From: Vitellaria paradoxa
Lineage: Eukaryota > Streptophyta > Magnoliopsida > Ericales > Sapotaceae
Length of the DNA: 64,000 nt
Direction: 5' to 3'
Assembly (NCBI GenBank): GCA_019916065.1
Contig: CM034234.1
Span: 382,963-446,962 of the forward strand
In this document: piece after piece, positions 21,790-37,303 of the stretch
Layout of the letters: each line of letters begins with the position of its first letter
Numbering within the stretch: the stretch's first letter is position 1
Position numbers and translations under genes: made by a program
The notes under the pieces: generated by a model
Told to the model about the DNA's origin: nothing
The model's database searches: none
What the model saw: only the letters and a program-made list of their open reading frames with translations

Positions 21790-24063
21790 AAAATAAAAAA
21801 TAAAAGAATTATCAGATTTCAATCACGTACTCTTAATTTTTTTTAAGAGTAAATGAGATGCTAATGGTGGTCAAAATCATATCAACCACGCTAAAAAAAT
21901 TAAAAAATAAAATTCAGATTGAAGGTTATGGGGTGTTTTGTTGGTAAAAATTTAACAGAAATGTATAGTAAAAGTATAAAAATTTGATGCGAAAGTGATA
22001 TATGATAAAATTTAATTAAAAAAATATAAAAAATTAATAAAAATTAAAAAATTTTAATTAATATTAACTAATCAAACACCTTACATATGAGGAAATAACG
22101 CCAAAACGGTGCCCTTTTTTGGCGCCGACTGCAGCCTCCGTACTTTTACGGGTAGTATTTCATTAAATTCTTGAACGACTTTAGTTGTTTCAAATCCGTC
22201 TCACTGTCATTCGTCACTTGTGGCAAGGCACTTGAAACGGCATGTGCCTACCAGTTGAACAAGTCTAATTAAAATTGATACCATCTTTACCTATATCAAT
22301 GCTTGGGCGTGTTTAGAAGATAAAAATTAATAAAAGTATAATATGTTAGTTATTTTTTAGAATTTACAGGGTAAATTTGAAATTTAAAATTTTAGAATAA
22401 AGGACAAAATGACCAAAATTTGTAATTTTTTGTAAAATTTAGACTTTTAAACACCCTTTAGGGTTGATTTGGTTACGAAAAAATTAATTTTTGATTTTTT
22501 TAATTTTTTTATTTTATATAATTTTTTTTACCAAACTTTGATTTTCTTAAAAGTTGTAACTTTTAAATATGTTAATTACATTCAGAAAAAGAAATTTGAA
22601 AATTCACATCCATTTATGTAAAAAAGCAACGAAAATTTTAATTTTTTTTTTAGTTTTTTTTAACTTTTATTCAAACATATGTTAATTTTTTAATTTTTTT
22701 ATCAATGTGATTAACACACCTAGAAGTTACCATTTCTAACAAGAAAATTAAATTTTGATGAAAAAATCATATAAGATTAAAAAAACTACAAACAAAGTAA
22801 AAAAATTTTTTTAGCAAAACGAAGCCTTATGTTAAGGTGAAAGTTTTTCAAGAGATTGAAACCTGTTTATTTTGTTTTGTTTTATTAGTAAGTTTTTAGT
22901 AAATCATTTTACTGTCATCTTTGTTGTTATTGAGAGTATTTAAATAATCTCCTAAATGAATTAATTGATGTATATATTACTTATCAATAGATTAAAAAAC
23001 GAGAATTTTTTTTTTTTAAATTTTAGTTTTAAAACATATGCAGTCTAATGTTATTTTTATATTAAATTGTTTTTACTTACGCAAATATTTATGAACTTTC
23101 TTTATTGATATATATTTTTGTTTTTACGTTTTTGCTAAGTCTTTCTTTTAGGATTGATATGTGTCACATATAATAGTAACACTGTCTTAACTTTTTTCTT
23201 ATAATTTTTTTTTTATAAAGTTGGTGAGTATTTGTATCAAATTAATACGTATCAGCAATTTTCCATAATATAGTTAGTTTATTGTAAGTGTTTATCTTTT
23301 TATTATAAATACTTTTTTTTTTGTTACAATTAATTTTACAGATTTCTTAACAATCAATTAAATTTTATATTGAAGGACGGAGTTAGGATTTTTTTTCCTT
23401 TTTTTTTTTTTTACCTTGGGCTACCAAACAATTAAAAAATCCTAAAAGATGATATAATATGGGCAACTAGTCAATTTTTTTCCACAGCAGTTTACTTGTT
23501 ATTTAATTAATTATTTTTATAGGCTAAGTCAAGAATTTTAGGAGCTGCTATTAATTTCCATTCGATTTTGTGATGAAATTGTGAGATTATTTTATTTTTA
23601 TAACACTATCAATCAATTATACAGAGATAGAGAGAGAAATAGAGACAAATATTAATAAAGACTGATAAAAAAATTAATACAAATAGAGAAGAAATAAGAA
23701 TAGTAGTTACTTATAATTAAAAAGAAATTAAAAAAATAGTAATTACTCATTAAAAAAAAGAAATAAGATGTCAGACAATAAGTAGTTATCGACAAAAAAA
23801 AAAAAAAAAAAAAAAAGAGAGAAAAGAAAAGAAATAAGAGTAGGCGAAAGTCTATTTGTTTTAGTAAAATGTTTATATAATATGTAAACAATTAATGACT
23901 TAAAAAGTTACAAGTATATATCTACAATTACACATATATATAATATATATAAGTATGTATAGGTTAGTAATCTTTTTACCGACAAAATACAAAATTAAGA
24001 GTTTATATAAAATTTTAAACAAATTCACTACAATTGGAGAGATATATATGCATAGAGAGAGAA

Positions 24064-24097
<34 letters not shown>

Positions 24098-24910
24098 GGA
24101 GAAAGAGAAAGATCACATAATTAAAAAAATAAAAAAATTATGAAATTTACTCAAACAAATATGTAGTCTTAATATCAGTTTTCAATTTTTTTGGGGGTTT
24201 TTAAGACTATTAATTTATTTTTAATTTTAAGAGATAATTGGGTCATGGATTAAATATTACACTGGACTATATATAATTATATTAGAATACTATCAAAAAA
24301 ATTTTAGCTAAAATTTTATCTAGGTTACGGTCCACCTTAGACACCATGTCTCTCCATCCCTCCTCATATTGATTACACATTACATATGTTGTTTTTTTAT
24401 TCATCATAAATTTAAATATATTACAAAATTTCAAACAAACAGGTTGATTTAATTCAAATGCAATGCGTGTCATTCTTGATAAAAATATATTAACTCATTC
24501 TTGGTACATTTATGCATAGAGATAATTTTAACAATTTGGGTCGTAACAAGTTATAATTAAATGGATTGAATTCGATTATTCTAATTATATGTGTTTAATA
24601 ACGAATTATTATTGAACAGGTGGAATATTAAATCTTTGAATCCAAATTCAATTCATTTAACAATATTTGGTTAAAACAACTAAATATTTAAAAAAAAAAA
24701 ATTAGCAGTTTTAGTAATAAAATTGTAGTTATTATATTTATTTTTGACAAGATGTTTTGGTTTTTTGAGCTAAGATTGACATTGACTAAGTAGTGAGAAG
24801 AGGGGCAACAATTTTTACTAATTTTTAAAAATTGTTAGTTTAGTAGTTTTTTTAAATTTTTGCACAAGAAATTATCAGTGTTTTATTAAATAGCTAAAAT
24901 TGCTAAAAAT
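21790..24910. other. AT-rich intergenic DNA without a gene
   Basis: No credible ORF. Contains several GTTTGGT or GGTTTGG bounded AT-rich stretches that look like old short elements (about 21935-22080 and 22462-22830), an A tract at 23794-23814, and a GT/GA microsatellite at about 24067-24112. Confidence 0.5.
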
Positions 24911-25282
24911 GAGCCTGTTTGGAGGCTTAAAAAAAGGTAAAAAAGTATCAAAAGTTCCATTTTATAATTTTTGATATATTTGGTGAAATCACAAATTTTC
25001 TCACTTTTCTGTTCTGCTATAGTAATTTATTCTACAAAAAATTTTACCAAACATACAAAAATTATCACTTTTCCACTCTACTACAATAAAAAGCTTACCA
25101 AACACACAAAAAGTTATCATTCTTCTGCTCTACTACAGTAAAAAGTTTACCAAATATCTGAAAGTTATAAAAAATTACTAAAAATTACACTTTATTCCAC
25201 TAAACACAACAAAATTTATACCTAACAACTTTTGACTAAAAATTAATAAAAATACTAAAATTTGTGTTTCCAAAACGCCCCC
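24911..25282 (-). repeat. AT-rich MITE-like repeat, copy 1
   Basis: The reverse complement closely resembles 54673-55022: both start with a GGCGTTT-type end and run through repeated 'TTTGGTAA...TTTTTAGTAATTTTT' phrases. The opposite end carries a CCAAACAGG or CCAAACGGG motif. About 370 bp with no coding potential. Superfamily not assigned. Confidence 0.55.
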
Positions 25283-26655
25283 AATATTAATTCTTATCAA
25301 ATGTATAAAACAATTCCAATTACTAAAAACCGTTAAAAATTGCTGACTTCTGCTAAAGGCTCAGGCGGCAGAATAAATGAATTATTTATTTGCTTTTCGC
25401 ATGACCGTACTCTCATCAAAGAGTAGCCTCTCTCAGTTCGCCACCTCGCCGACCGATCTACTTCGCTATCCATCTTTTGTTTCTCTTCTGGTGGATATTA
25501 AAAAAAAAAAATCAAAAAATAAAACAGAGGAGGGTAGATCAGGCCCCACAAATGGGTGCGGGAGGAAATTTCGGTTGGTACGGAGTTCCAGATAAGTACA
25601 AAAGAGAGGTATGAACATAGTTCTGATGAACGTAACCATGGGGTTTTGATAAATTCTTATATGCATATTTGGTGCTATGGGGAGTGAAAGGGTAAAGCTG
25701 AGATTTTGGGAGGTAACACGGAGAATAAATACAGACAACTCACAGATTGCTTACAAAAGTTGGATGCTTCCTTTTGGCGGCACCCTTCCTTACTCTTTCA
25801 CACACACACACACACACACGCATATATATCTGTGTATGTGTTTGTGTTGCGTGGGTACCAGAATTAGAACGAATCAAGGAAAGGAAAGGAGAGAAGAAGG
25901 AACCCAAGCGAAGCCAGCAGGCTAACAACGGTACCCTACACCTTCTCTCTGATATTTTTCTTAAATTTCTTCTTCTCCCTCGCACTCTGCATACCTACGA
26001 GTAATTCAATTTTGTGTGTTTATTGTTTGGGTCGTATATGCCCCTCCCCTCACCGGTGATTTACCTCTTTGTTTTGATCTATTATTTTCAGTCATTACAC
26101 AATAATGTTATATTTCTCTACCAGTGCTTCTTTATTTATATTGAAATAAAAGAATAGCAACCCTATTTATAGAAGTGTCAAAGTAGAATTAGAATAAAAA
26201 TAGAAAACTAAATTAGAATAGGAATAGGAAACTATAAGAAAACTTATAATGAAAAGGAAAATAATTTCTTGATTATAATTTCTAAATTTTTATATCTTAT
26301 ATATGTCAATAATTTAATTATTATTCTTACAAAATTTTATTAGTTGCCTTAAATCTTTTGCTACGTCCTTGTTTCTAGCTTGAATTTGTATGAGTCGGTG
26401 AGTCCTTTTTCATTCAATTTAATTCCTTTTCTTGCTGTATATCTTGTCATAATACAATTTTCTTTAACTTAAAATTCTCAAAAAGCCAATGAGTTTTTTT
26501 TTTTTTTTGAATTATTATCTCTTCAACAATGGTTAGATTCTAAACTGGATTTTGTGAATGTTCCTTCTATTCTCTCTCTCTCTCTCTTTCTCAATTGTTA
26601 AATTGAACTATATTCACTTTTTTTTTTTTTTTTTTTTTTTGTGGTGAATTTGCAG
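25283..26655. other. Upstream region and probable 5' UTR intron of the PILS6-like gene
   Basis: Contains a CA microsatellite at 25799-25820 and pyrimidine tracts. A polypyrimidine run ending TTTGCAG at about 26655 looks like a 3' splice site feeding the leader of the PILS6-like gene. The donor and promoter cannot be placed confidently. Confidence 0.4.
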
Positions 26656-26930
26656 TGCGAGAAGATTGATGTTCTAACGGGAAAAAAAAAGGAGTAAGAG
26701 GTTTCATCTGGATATTTCTGAGCCGAAAGAGAGAGAGACTTGGTCTCAATTTGACTTCTTTGGTTCTCTTGGATTGGAATTCTGTTCTGTTCTCCATATC
26801 CCATAAAGCAGATAATTAGCAGTTGTATTCCTTTGACTTTTGAGATAGAATTCTTGCCTGGGATAAGGAGATAATTTGATGGCTACAGAATTTCTTCTGT
26901 CTTGAAGTCCACAAGTTTACATTGGAAAAC

Positions 26931-29900
26931 ATGGGAAGGTTTCTGTTGGAAGTTTTCACAGGAAATCAGAACGGAGGAGGAGAGTCATTGATTAGAACTA
27001 TAAAGATTGCAGTTTTACCCATAGCAAAGGTTTTTACTATTTGTTTCTTGGGATTTCTACTGGCATACTTTAAGATCTTACCTTCCAATGGAAGGAAGCT
27101 TTTAAATGGGGTAAGCATATGCTTTTCATGTCTTTCCCCTAAGTTTCCTTTGCTAATTGCAGAAAAACTTCTTTATATTGTTCTGTGACTTTTGGATTAT
27201 ATTAGTATGTGGATTGTGGACATGACCCCCCCCCCTTTTTATTGTGGAAATGGAGAGATCTTAGTTTTTTTTTTTTTTTTTTACTAGGAATTTTGGTGAA
27301 ACTTATGGCAGCCTTTGTGTAATTTGTCAGTTAGTAATATAGGCTGATCAGGAAATCAGCTGATTTTTTTTTTGGGGGGGGGGGGGGGAAGGAACTAGAT
27401 TTTGATGTTGGTGCAGTAAGCAGTGATGGAAAGCATGCTCAATCAACTTCCACAAGCCTTTTGAATTTCCACACAAAATTTCCAGGCAAGTAAGCAACTA
27501 TTCAGGAATTCTACCAAGAACAATATGAACAATATGGTTAAGAGATAAATTATTATTATAAGAACGGCTGGCCTCGGGGCTTGGGCAAATGTCCTTACAA
27601 GTGATAATATTGAAAATCCAGAAATCCTAGCTCTTGTAGAATCCTACCAATTATGTGAAATTAAGGAAATAACAAAAATATAAAATTTGACATGGATACT
27701 AAAAGAAAAAAAGGAAATATCAGACAAGGAAATTTGCCAAACATAAAATTATGTGAAATTAAGAAAGTAATAAGAATAGAAAATTTAACTGGGATGAGTT
27801 ATTGTTGAGAGAAAATTAGTTAATATAAATAATAAAATTGTTCTTATTTCTGACAACTCAAGCTTTTAGGGGAGATAGCAGTTAACATGCTGACATGGAC
27901 CACTTGATAACAAAGCAGGCAAAGGTCCTGAATTCATAGCTCACTTCTACTAAAAAAAGTTCAATAGTTGCACATAATCGACCCTTTCGCAAAAAGTCTC
28001 AATATAGATAATAAAGTTGTCCATCTTCCTAATAGCTTAAGCTTTTAGTGGCTAATACTCTAACAAATACTAAAAGAAAAAACAGTTCTCATAAAAGAAA
28101 TTTGCCAAACATAAGACATTAATTTTGTAACTCAACTTAACCCAACAAACCGTTAGTCTCAAACTAATTGGGGCCGGTACATGAATTCTCTTCCTCCATT
28201 CATTTTTGCAATGGGATATGTTTTCATGTATTTATATGAAATTAGGTCTTTTCTTATAATTTTAGTTCATGTTAGGTCTTTTCCTATAATTTTAGTTCAT
28301 GTAATTTTAGGTCTATCTTTTGTCATCTTTACCACTTATAATTCGATCCGTATACTCATCTTCGTTGGGTATGACCAAGCTATTTTAAACGATAGTTTCT
28401 CAACTTATTTTCTATCGGTGCCACCTCAATTTTCTTTTGAATGTATTCATTTTTTATTCTATTTTTTCTTATATTATCATACATCCGTCTAGAGATGTCA
28501 ATGGGACGGGTATACAAGGATACCCGACTCGATCGAACCTGATAAAAACCCGTTGAAAAATACTCTAATGGGATTGGGATGGGTTTGCGATTGAAATTTA
28601 ATATCCATGCGGGTTTGGGATAGGTTTAGGATTTTTCTATAGGGTACCCGATACCCAATACCCGCAGGGGTTTGGGATAGGCTTGAGATTTTTCTATAGG
28701 GTACCCGATACCCAATACCCGCAGGGTACCTGTTTAATAAAATAAAATAAAAAATATATATTTATATATTGACAATTACGATTTTATCCCTAAGATAAAA
28801 TTTTTGAACTTTTGAAGTCAATATCATTTATACTTTGTTGGTAGCTGCTCTTCGCTTTGTTGGGATAATTCATTTAAACTTGTTTAATTTATAATTTATT
28901 GTATGCTATTTTTACATGTCATGGATTGTTCCAACTTCCATATTGGGTTTGGAAGTCCTTTATGAACTGTGATTCCTATTATACTATTCCAAGGGTATGC
29001 CTATGTGTATTTTGTACATTTATTTCTACAATTTATTGTATATTTTGTTTACCTTTCAAAAAAAAAACTTGGAGATCCTTTGACCAATGAATTTGTTCAA
29101 TTTAATAAATTTAATATTTTTGTCACTTACTAATTTTTTATTTTTTATCTCAAATTGGGTATTTAACAGATACTTAACGAGTAATTTGACCAATTGAATA
29201 TAAACGGGTTTCGCGGGTTTGGGACGGGTTTTACGAGTTTGGGACAAGACAGATTTGGGATTTCAACTAAAAAAATAAATGGGTTTAGGACGGTAATGAT
29301 AACTAAAAAACAAACGGGTTTGGTAATGGGATTGGTCCATTACCTAATTAGGTGTGTACCCTACCCATTTACACCCCTACATCCATCTTAGCATCTTTAT
29401 TCTTACTACACTCATCTTATGATGGTGTTGTTTTTAATTGTCCAATATTTTATACCATAAAGCATAATTGGTCATATAACCGTTCTATGATTTTCTTTTT
29501 AACTTAATAGGTATTCTCTAGTCCCATAAAATACCAAGACGCTTCTCCATTTTAACCATTCAGCTTGAATTATATGAATAATATTCTCTTCAACCCCTCT
29601 ATTTGTATGAACGATTGATCCAAGAAATTGAAATGACCTTTTTTTGGTACTCCTCGATCCTCACTTTTCATTATGCTCTCGTTCATAATTTTAATTTTGT
29701 TGAATTTTTCAATGCATATACCCTATTTTAGTCCTACTTACTCTAATACCTCTCAATTCTAAATTGTGCCTTTAAAGTTGTAACTTACGATTATCCCCAG
29801 ACGTAGTTTCATTTCATTTATTAATACGATATCATTTGCAAATAACATGCAACAGGGAATATTGTCTTGAATATGTTTATTAAGCTCATCCATGACAAAA

Positions 29901-32900
29901 ATGAAAAGAAAAGACACTAAATTTCTAACTGTCAAAAATAAATCAAAAGAAAAGAAAAGATCTAGTTGTAATTTTGATGGTGTTTCATCCTCCAGATGTG
30001 TTCTTAAAGAATTTGTAAGAGATGTTGTGAAATTTCAACAAGTTATTTTCAGTTGTGCCAAAGGTGTTGCAATCAATGGATAGCAAAATTTTATTCTGTC
30101 CCCTGAAAAAATAACTTTCTTCTTGTCTCCTTTTTCTTTTTCTCTTCTTTTCTTTTCTTTTTTTTCTTTTTTTTTTTGATTAATTATTTCTTGTTAACTG
30201 CTTACTTAACAATGCGTAATGATGTTGCCTTCTGGGAAATAATTTATTGTTCAAGTTACATGGTGCAGTTGGTTTTTTCACTTTTACTGCCATGCTTGAT
30301 ATTCTCTCAACTTGGCCAAGCCATCAGTCTAGAGAAAATGATTGAGTGGTAAGAATAGAATCAATTAGATATTCTTTTCTTTATATTTGGACTAGTAACA
30401 GCTAACAGATTTTGTGCTTAAGTTTTTTCCCAACTTCTACAGGTGGTTCATTCCTTTCAATATTGTTCTGACTACCATATCAGGTTCACTAATAGGCTTA
30501 ATTGTTGCGTCTATTGTTCGGCCACCATACCCATTCTTCAAGTTTACTATCATACAAATTGGAATTGGTAAGCTGCTTCATTCTGGACATAAATGTCAAT
30601 TTAGGATCCATTAAAATTTTTGTTACAATACACAGTGTAACCTCCTCTGTTTTTCTCAAGCGTATATTCTGGTTGTTTGGGTTTCTTTTTCTCTACAGGA
30701 ATTCTGATGTCCTCTTTTACTGTCAACATGGGATTGTCTGAGTCCTTAAAGAAGATAAACTGATAACATGTGCATAGTTATTGCTGTTACTTTGCATGCA
30801 AGTACTACCCCTACTTTGAGTATATTGATTGTCTAAAATTCAACTCAATAGTTCATGCATCATGCGCATGCTGGAGAACTACAAAATAACTGTTCAGAAG
30901 TTCCTGTTTTATATTGACTTCAGTATGGAGTGTAAGCTTATTTATGCTATGTTCCAATTTTAGTCAACTATATATAGTATATCATAATTTCTGCATACTG
31001 ACAATATTAATTCATATTAGATTGATGGATTAAGATTCAATGCAACTTCAGAAGTGACAAATATATTGCAGTAAACCAAAAGATAAGGAACGAAGAAATA
31101 TACACTAATATCAATAGATATTGTTATTTGTGTTTTGGTGGTAAACGCATAGATGGGTTAGCTAAATTATTCAATAAAATCATATTGATTAAAAAAAAAT
31201 GCTGAACGAGTGGAGAAAAAATATTTTAGTGCCAATTACAAAAATTAGGGGGATATTCAAAGTTGTAATAATTATAGGGGCATTAGACTTATATTATAAA
31301 ACTACAGGAGCGAGTAGTGAATATAGGCTAAGATTTGAAACAATCATATCAGATAATCAGTTTGGATTTAAGCAAGGAAGGTCAACTATGGAAGCAATAT
31401 ACCCATTAAGAGGACTAATGGAGAAATATTTACATATATATATATATATGAAGAAATATCATCATATATGATTTTTATAGACTAAGAGAAACCTTATGAT
31501 AGGGTACCTAGAGATTGTTTTGGTGAGTATCAGGAGGGAAATTTGTCACATATAAGTATATTGAGATAGTGCGAGATATGTATGGTGGAGCAATGATGAT
31601 TTGATTTGGTAAGCATGGAGAGAGAAAATTATCACATATAAGTATATTGAGATTGTGCAAGATATGTATAGGTGAGCAATGATCTTAGTGAGGTTAGTTG
31701 TTTGGGATATTATTGATTTTCCTATAACTAGGCTTGTTAACGAGCCAAATCTGGTCCAAGTCCAATATGTCTAGACCTAATCCAAATTTGTTAAGTAGAT
31801 CCAATTTATAACCATTAATAAATGGGGTCTGACCATTTGATACTAGACTCAACCTGCTTGCCAAACGCTGCTCGTTTAAAAAAATCTACTCTCTTGCCTT
31901 ATTGCAAAAGTGACCCAATTTCATAAAACTGCACAGAAAACCCACAAAAATTTCAAAACATTATCCAAGCACTTACATTTAAGAACATATTAACAAGAAA
32001 TGAAGAGCCAACCATTGGCAAAATGAAAACAATTTTCTAGTTTGTTTCTTTGGCTTGAGCTAGTTCTAAACATCAACAAAACTCAAACCAATTATGATCT
32101 TGCCTAGTTTAATTGATTTCTAGGTCGTCCAAAAGAGCCTTGAACCTAATGCCACCATTACAAATTCTTCCTGGGAGTCAAAAAAGGTAAAAAAAAAACC
32201 CACTAAAAATACACCACATATAAATGAGTGCATGCTTACGAGACAAAACCCATTTACCACCTATTTAAACTCATAACTTGTGGTCAAACAAAATCCCCAT
32301 CATCATAATTTGTTAGTTGCTAAAGAGAGACAAAGTCGGGAAAAAAATAAAAAAGGGGAAAAAAAAAACTAAAAAGAAAAGAATCCTTGCAACACCATAC
32401 AATAAACACTGTTAGTTAGCAATGACGAACAAAGGTGACTGGTGACAATGAAGATAGTTGGCTAGTGATGAAAAAATAAATAAATAAATAACGCAAACAA
32501 TTGCAAGAAACATCGATTAAGGTGGTTTGTTCATGTACGGAGGAGATATATAGATCGATGCATCTACTAAGAGGAGCAATAACATAAAAATTGTAGGTAA
32601 TGAAAGGAGGCTAGATATACCAAAACTAATGTGGGTAAAAATAATAAAGAAAGAAATGGCTCAATTAAGTTTTCCAGAGGAAATGGTCTTTAACCAAGTG
32701 AAATGGAGAAAAAAAGATTAATGTAGCTGAGCCCATTTAATTGGAAAGAAACTAAATTGAGTTGAGTTGCAAATGAATGAAAGTAGCAATTATATGTTGA
32801 TTCACCAAGGTGGTTACAATGACTAGGATTAGTCTCACAATAGGTTAACAGTATTTTAGTTGCATGTTTCAAGTAGATTCTGTTAGTATGTTGGACTATA

Positions 32901-35900
32901 GAGTGTAACAAACAAAGCAGATAACTGTGTGTGTGTGTGTTTTTGTGGCAATGGCAAGCTTATAGCTCGGGTTGTTTGAATTTGTACAAAAATCGAACTT
33001 CTAGTCATTCTTTGTTTTGTATTCTTATTTACTAGCATTTGCACAGGAAATATTGGGAATGTGCCACTTGTCCTTATTGGGGCTTTATGTCAAGATAAAT
33101 CAAATCCTTTTGGTGACTCCAAGAAATGCTCTAATGATGGGAATGCATATATCTCATTCGGCCAATGGGTAAGTTATGTGTTGATTCTCTTTTCTTCATT
33201 GTAGCTCATATAGAAGTTGTAGAATTCTTTGCCCAAGGTCAGTTTCCAAGAAGAATAACTATTTTGTTATTTACACATATAATTTCGATTATTACTTGCA
33301 TTATAGTGCCTTTGTGAATAAATGAATTTTCCATTATTACATTATGTCACGAGTTAAAACTTGGTAGTTGGATTTACTATAGTAAAAATTATTTTAAAAA
33401 GGGGCCTAACAAGGGCCCTTCAAACCCTCCCCCCCCCCCAAAAAAAAATATGAAAAATTTTACCCTGCTCCCTCTTACTCAATTCCTAGTTCTGCCTCTA
33501 TAACTTACCCTTTTCTAATTTTGGATTTACCATGTTATAATTGCACCTCTAACTGACAGTAGATAGGAAAGTTGTTTTTTTTTTTTTCTTTGTTTAAAAC
33601 TTCGTACTTTAAAAGGCAAAACTATAAGTAAAAGTACTTAGATAATTGTAATAAAGTTGCCCCCCTCCCTAACAAATTAAGCTTTTAGGTGAAATAATAA
33701 TTAACAATCTAACATGATAACAAAATAGGTAAAGGTCTCGAGTTCAAACCTCACCACTAACCCCAAATATTAGTAGTCTTACCTGTTTGATCCCTTTAAA
33801 AAAGTCAGTTCGGCCACACGTGAGGGGTGTTTTTGAGAGAAAGTAAGTTAATATATATGATAAAGTTGCTACCCTTCTTAACAGGTTAAGTTTTTAGGTG
33901 AAATAGTATCTAACAATTTAATAATAATGCAGTACCTCAGAATTAACAACAGTATCTACGGTTTACATTTTTTGTGAAAATCTTTTTTTTTTGGGGGGGG
34001 GGGGAGGGAGGAGAAGGGGGTTGTTTTGGTGTTTACCTATTTTTCTAAGTTAAAGATATTTTATTTATGCATTTTTAATTTAATATTTTTGATGAAAATA
34101 TTTCTTAATCGATATTTAGGTTGGTGCAATTGTTCTATACACCTACGTTTTTCATATGCTTGCACCTCCTCCCGAAGGTACTTTCAACATTGAGGACAAT
34201 AATATTCCTATAAAGGATCCTCCTAAGGATAGCACTCCAGAGCAAGTTCCCTTGCTTACGCACGAGGTTGTACCCTCAAATTCCGATGCTTCAAAAAATG
34301 GAAAGGTGAGAACCAACTGTATTGGCTTTCCATATGTGACAGAAGTGATATTGGTAGGGCAAGGGTCAACTTGTATTAAGCAATTTGTTGCTTCATATGC
34401 TGCTTAGAGTTGCTTTCCCGTATTAATTGACAAATTAAGAATATCATAATGCGAAATTTGACTATTCAACTCCTCTTTTATAGTTATGCCAATATATTTG
34501 TTGTGCAGAAATTCATATGGTTGTCAGTTGATGAATTCACTTTAGAATAGCTTTTTGCATGTGGCAAATCCAAATGAACTTGGGAAACATCATAGTATCA
34601 TATGTTTGAACCCTTATTGTAGTGGTCATTTTCGATATCTTGGATCAATTATTCACGTAAATGAAGGGATTGAAGAGGATTCATCCCTACAATTCATGCT
34701 CAGGTGTTTTGTGTGACTGGGATTATCTATTAAGATTAAAGGGAAATTTTTATATGGTTATAAGACCAAATATGCTTTATAGTAATGTTGGGCCATTAAA
34801 AAGCAGTACTCTCATAAGATGACTGTACCAGAAATGAGAGTGATAAGATGGATATATGGCAATACAAGAAAGATAGTGATGCGGCACAACAATTGAAAGT
34901 AAAGAAAGAATAGATTGAAAGCAAGAGAAAGAAGAAAGTAGAGAAGAAGAGAAGAAGAATTGGAAGAAAAGAGGGGAAAGAAAAACACTGCCACCAATAT
35001 TATTTAATAATCTCCAAAGTCTCCCAAAACCCTAACAATCCGATCTTATAAATAGGCTAAAATTTCTAAAAATAGCTAAAAATAATATCAAATCAAGAGT
35101 ACAAGGAAATTAAAAAATTCTACTCTCAACAAACTTCCTAAAATAAAGTAAAAATAATAATAGAAATAATAATAAATAATAATAATAATAATAATAATAA
35201 TCTAGATGATGTCCTCATCAACTCTCCCGAACTGAGAAGAACTCGACTCCGTCGAGTTGAAAACTTGGCACTGTTATCATGTCGCATTTTTCACTTGACA
35301 AGACATCTTTGGAGTTGAAGGAAAATAAGATCCTCAACATCGAACACAGATAGGCACCGCTGAAGAGGTGGAGGAACTGGAACTGGCATAAAAATATCTC
35401 CATAACCTGCAAACAATATTTGAGGCCCAAAGATGCCTCCACAAGATAACAAGTTCTCCACATGCCAAATTACGACAAAACTCATATCACATGGCAAAGT
35501 GAAAAAAATTGCATTGGGACTAGGATCACAAAGGATATAGAATGGCCCAACATTTTCGGCATGCAAATTTTGGTAAGACGATATGGGGTAGTAAGTAGGC
35601 AATGCATAAGTCATCATTAAGTTACATCCATTAAATTCTTTATTCTCATCAATAACATAAGCAAGAAATTTATAATAATTATTACTCAACCCAATTTTTC
35701 AATTAATATCAGCATTATCAAAAAAAGGTGGAATACATGATTGAGAAAAAATGACGAGGGATGATGCAAATGAACTTGTCAAATTAAAATCCCTCAAAGA
35801 AGAATAAGTTGCTGGAAATTCAATGATATCAATAGAACAGCAGTAAGAGATGCTACGCATAACTTGTAAGAGAAATTGTTCAATGTATACAAGGATGTCT

Positions 35901-37266
35901 CTGTTATACACTAGAAGTGAGGAGGATTCATGCAACTGAGTAATCTCACGGAAGAATAACTTGGACATAGACTCAAAGAACTCCCAACTGATGAAGTCAC
36001 TAAGTAAAACTCTTGAGATGCTTAAATAATATCCCCTGAAAAAGTAACCATCACCAATGATAGAGTCTATGCAATCTTGACGATCATTATTCATGATGTC
36101 CTTAAATAAACCAACAAAATCAATGTAAGATGACGGTGGAACCAATTCAACGACTTTAGACACATTTTGAGAATTTGGTGACTCATCATAATCAAATGTC
36201 AAAAGAGGAGAATCAATAAGAGAATCACAAGTGTCAACAGAAACAATAGGGGCGCTAGGTTTAGGAGATGGACGTTGTAACTCAATGGTTCGTATAGGAC
36301 ACTTTAACTCTGACATAGACTCATAAGACTCAAATTCATAAGATTTTTCAACTTCTAAAGCTTTGGAATAAGTTTCATTTAATGTCTTATGAGTGTATCG
36401 CTGAACTACCTCACGGATGCAAGGTCTTAGCCTAAGGACAAATCTACTGATGGCACAAGGCTCATTTTGAAAATTAGACCACTTCCTAAGAATTTTAAAG
36501 TGATCAAAATAGTCATCAACAGAAGAATCCTCCTGTTTAAGACACATTAACTGAGACCATGCCTTATCTATAAAACTTTTAGCAACAAATCGATCACTCA
36601 AAATTTGTTTCATCAAGGCCTATCGAGTAACATGTCTATGGTATAACTCAACTGTTTGTCAATACTCTCTAGCATAATTGGTCAATCTTGTTTTGGCTAG
36701 ACGAATACATTGGTCATCAGATAGGTCATCAGAGAGGTCGTCGGAGGGAGGCGATTCCGGTGGTGTAGGTCGCCGGAGATGAGTGTAGCCGGAAATGCAC
36801 AAAAGCGTATACGAAGGTTTTAAGGGTGAAGAAGCGTACGCATATGGCAGCGGTAGCAGCTGCGGATGCGGATGCGGCTGCGGCTAGGGTTTTTTTTTCT
36901 CACAGCTAAAAACAGTGATTTGATATTTTTCTTTTGCACCAGGGATTCGCTCTGATACCAAGTTGATGCGGCACAACAATTGAAAGTAAAGAAAGAATAG
37001 ATTGAAAGTAAGAGAAAGAAGAAAGTAGAGAAGAAGAGAAGAATAATTAGAAGAAAAGAGTGGAAAGAAAAACACAGCCATCAATATTATTTAATAATCT
37101 CCAAAGTCTCCCAAAACCCTAACAATCCAATCCTATAAATAGGCTAAAATTTCTAAAAATAGCTAAAAATAATATCAAATCAAGAGTACAAGGAAATTAA
37201 AAAATTCTACTCTCAACAAACTTCCTAAAATAAAGTAAAAATAAAAATAGAAATAATAATAAATAA

Positions 37267-37303
<37 letters not shown>

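Noticed and set aside
22080..22310. GC-richer patch with GGCGCC motifs, considered as an exon or primer site
   Set aside because: No open frame with codon structure and no LTR end next to the motif.
31720..32510. Possible missing middle of the RTE LINE in intron 3
   Set aside because: I could not read any RT motif there in any frame, so I left it unassigned.
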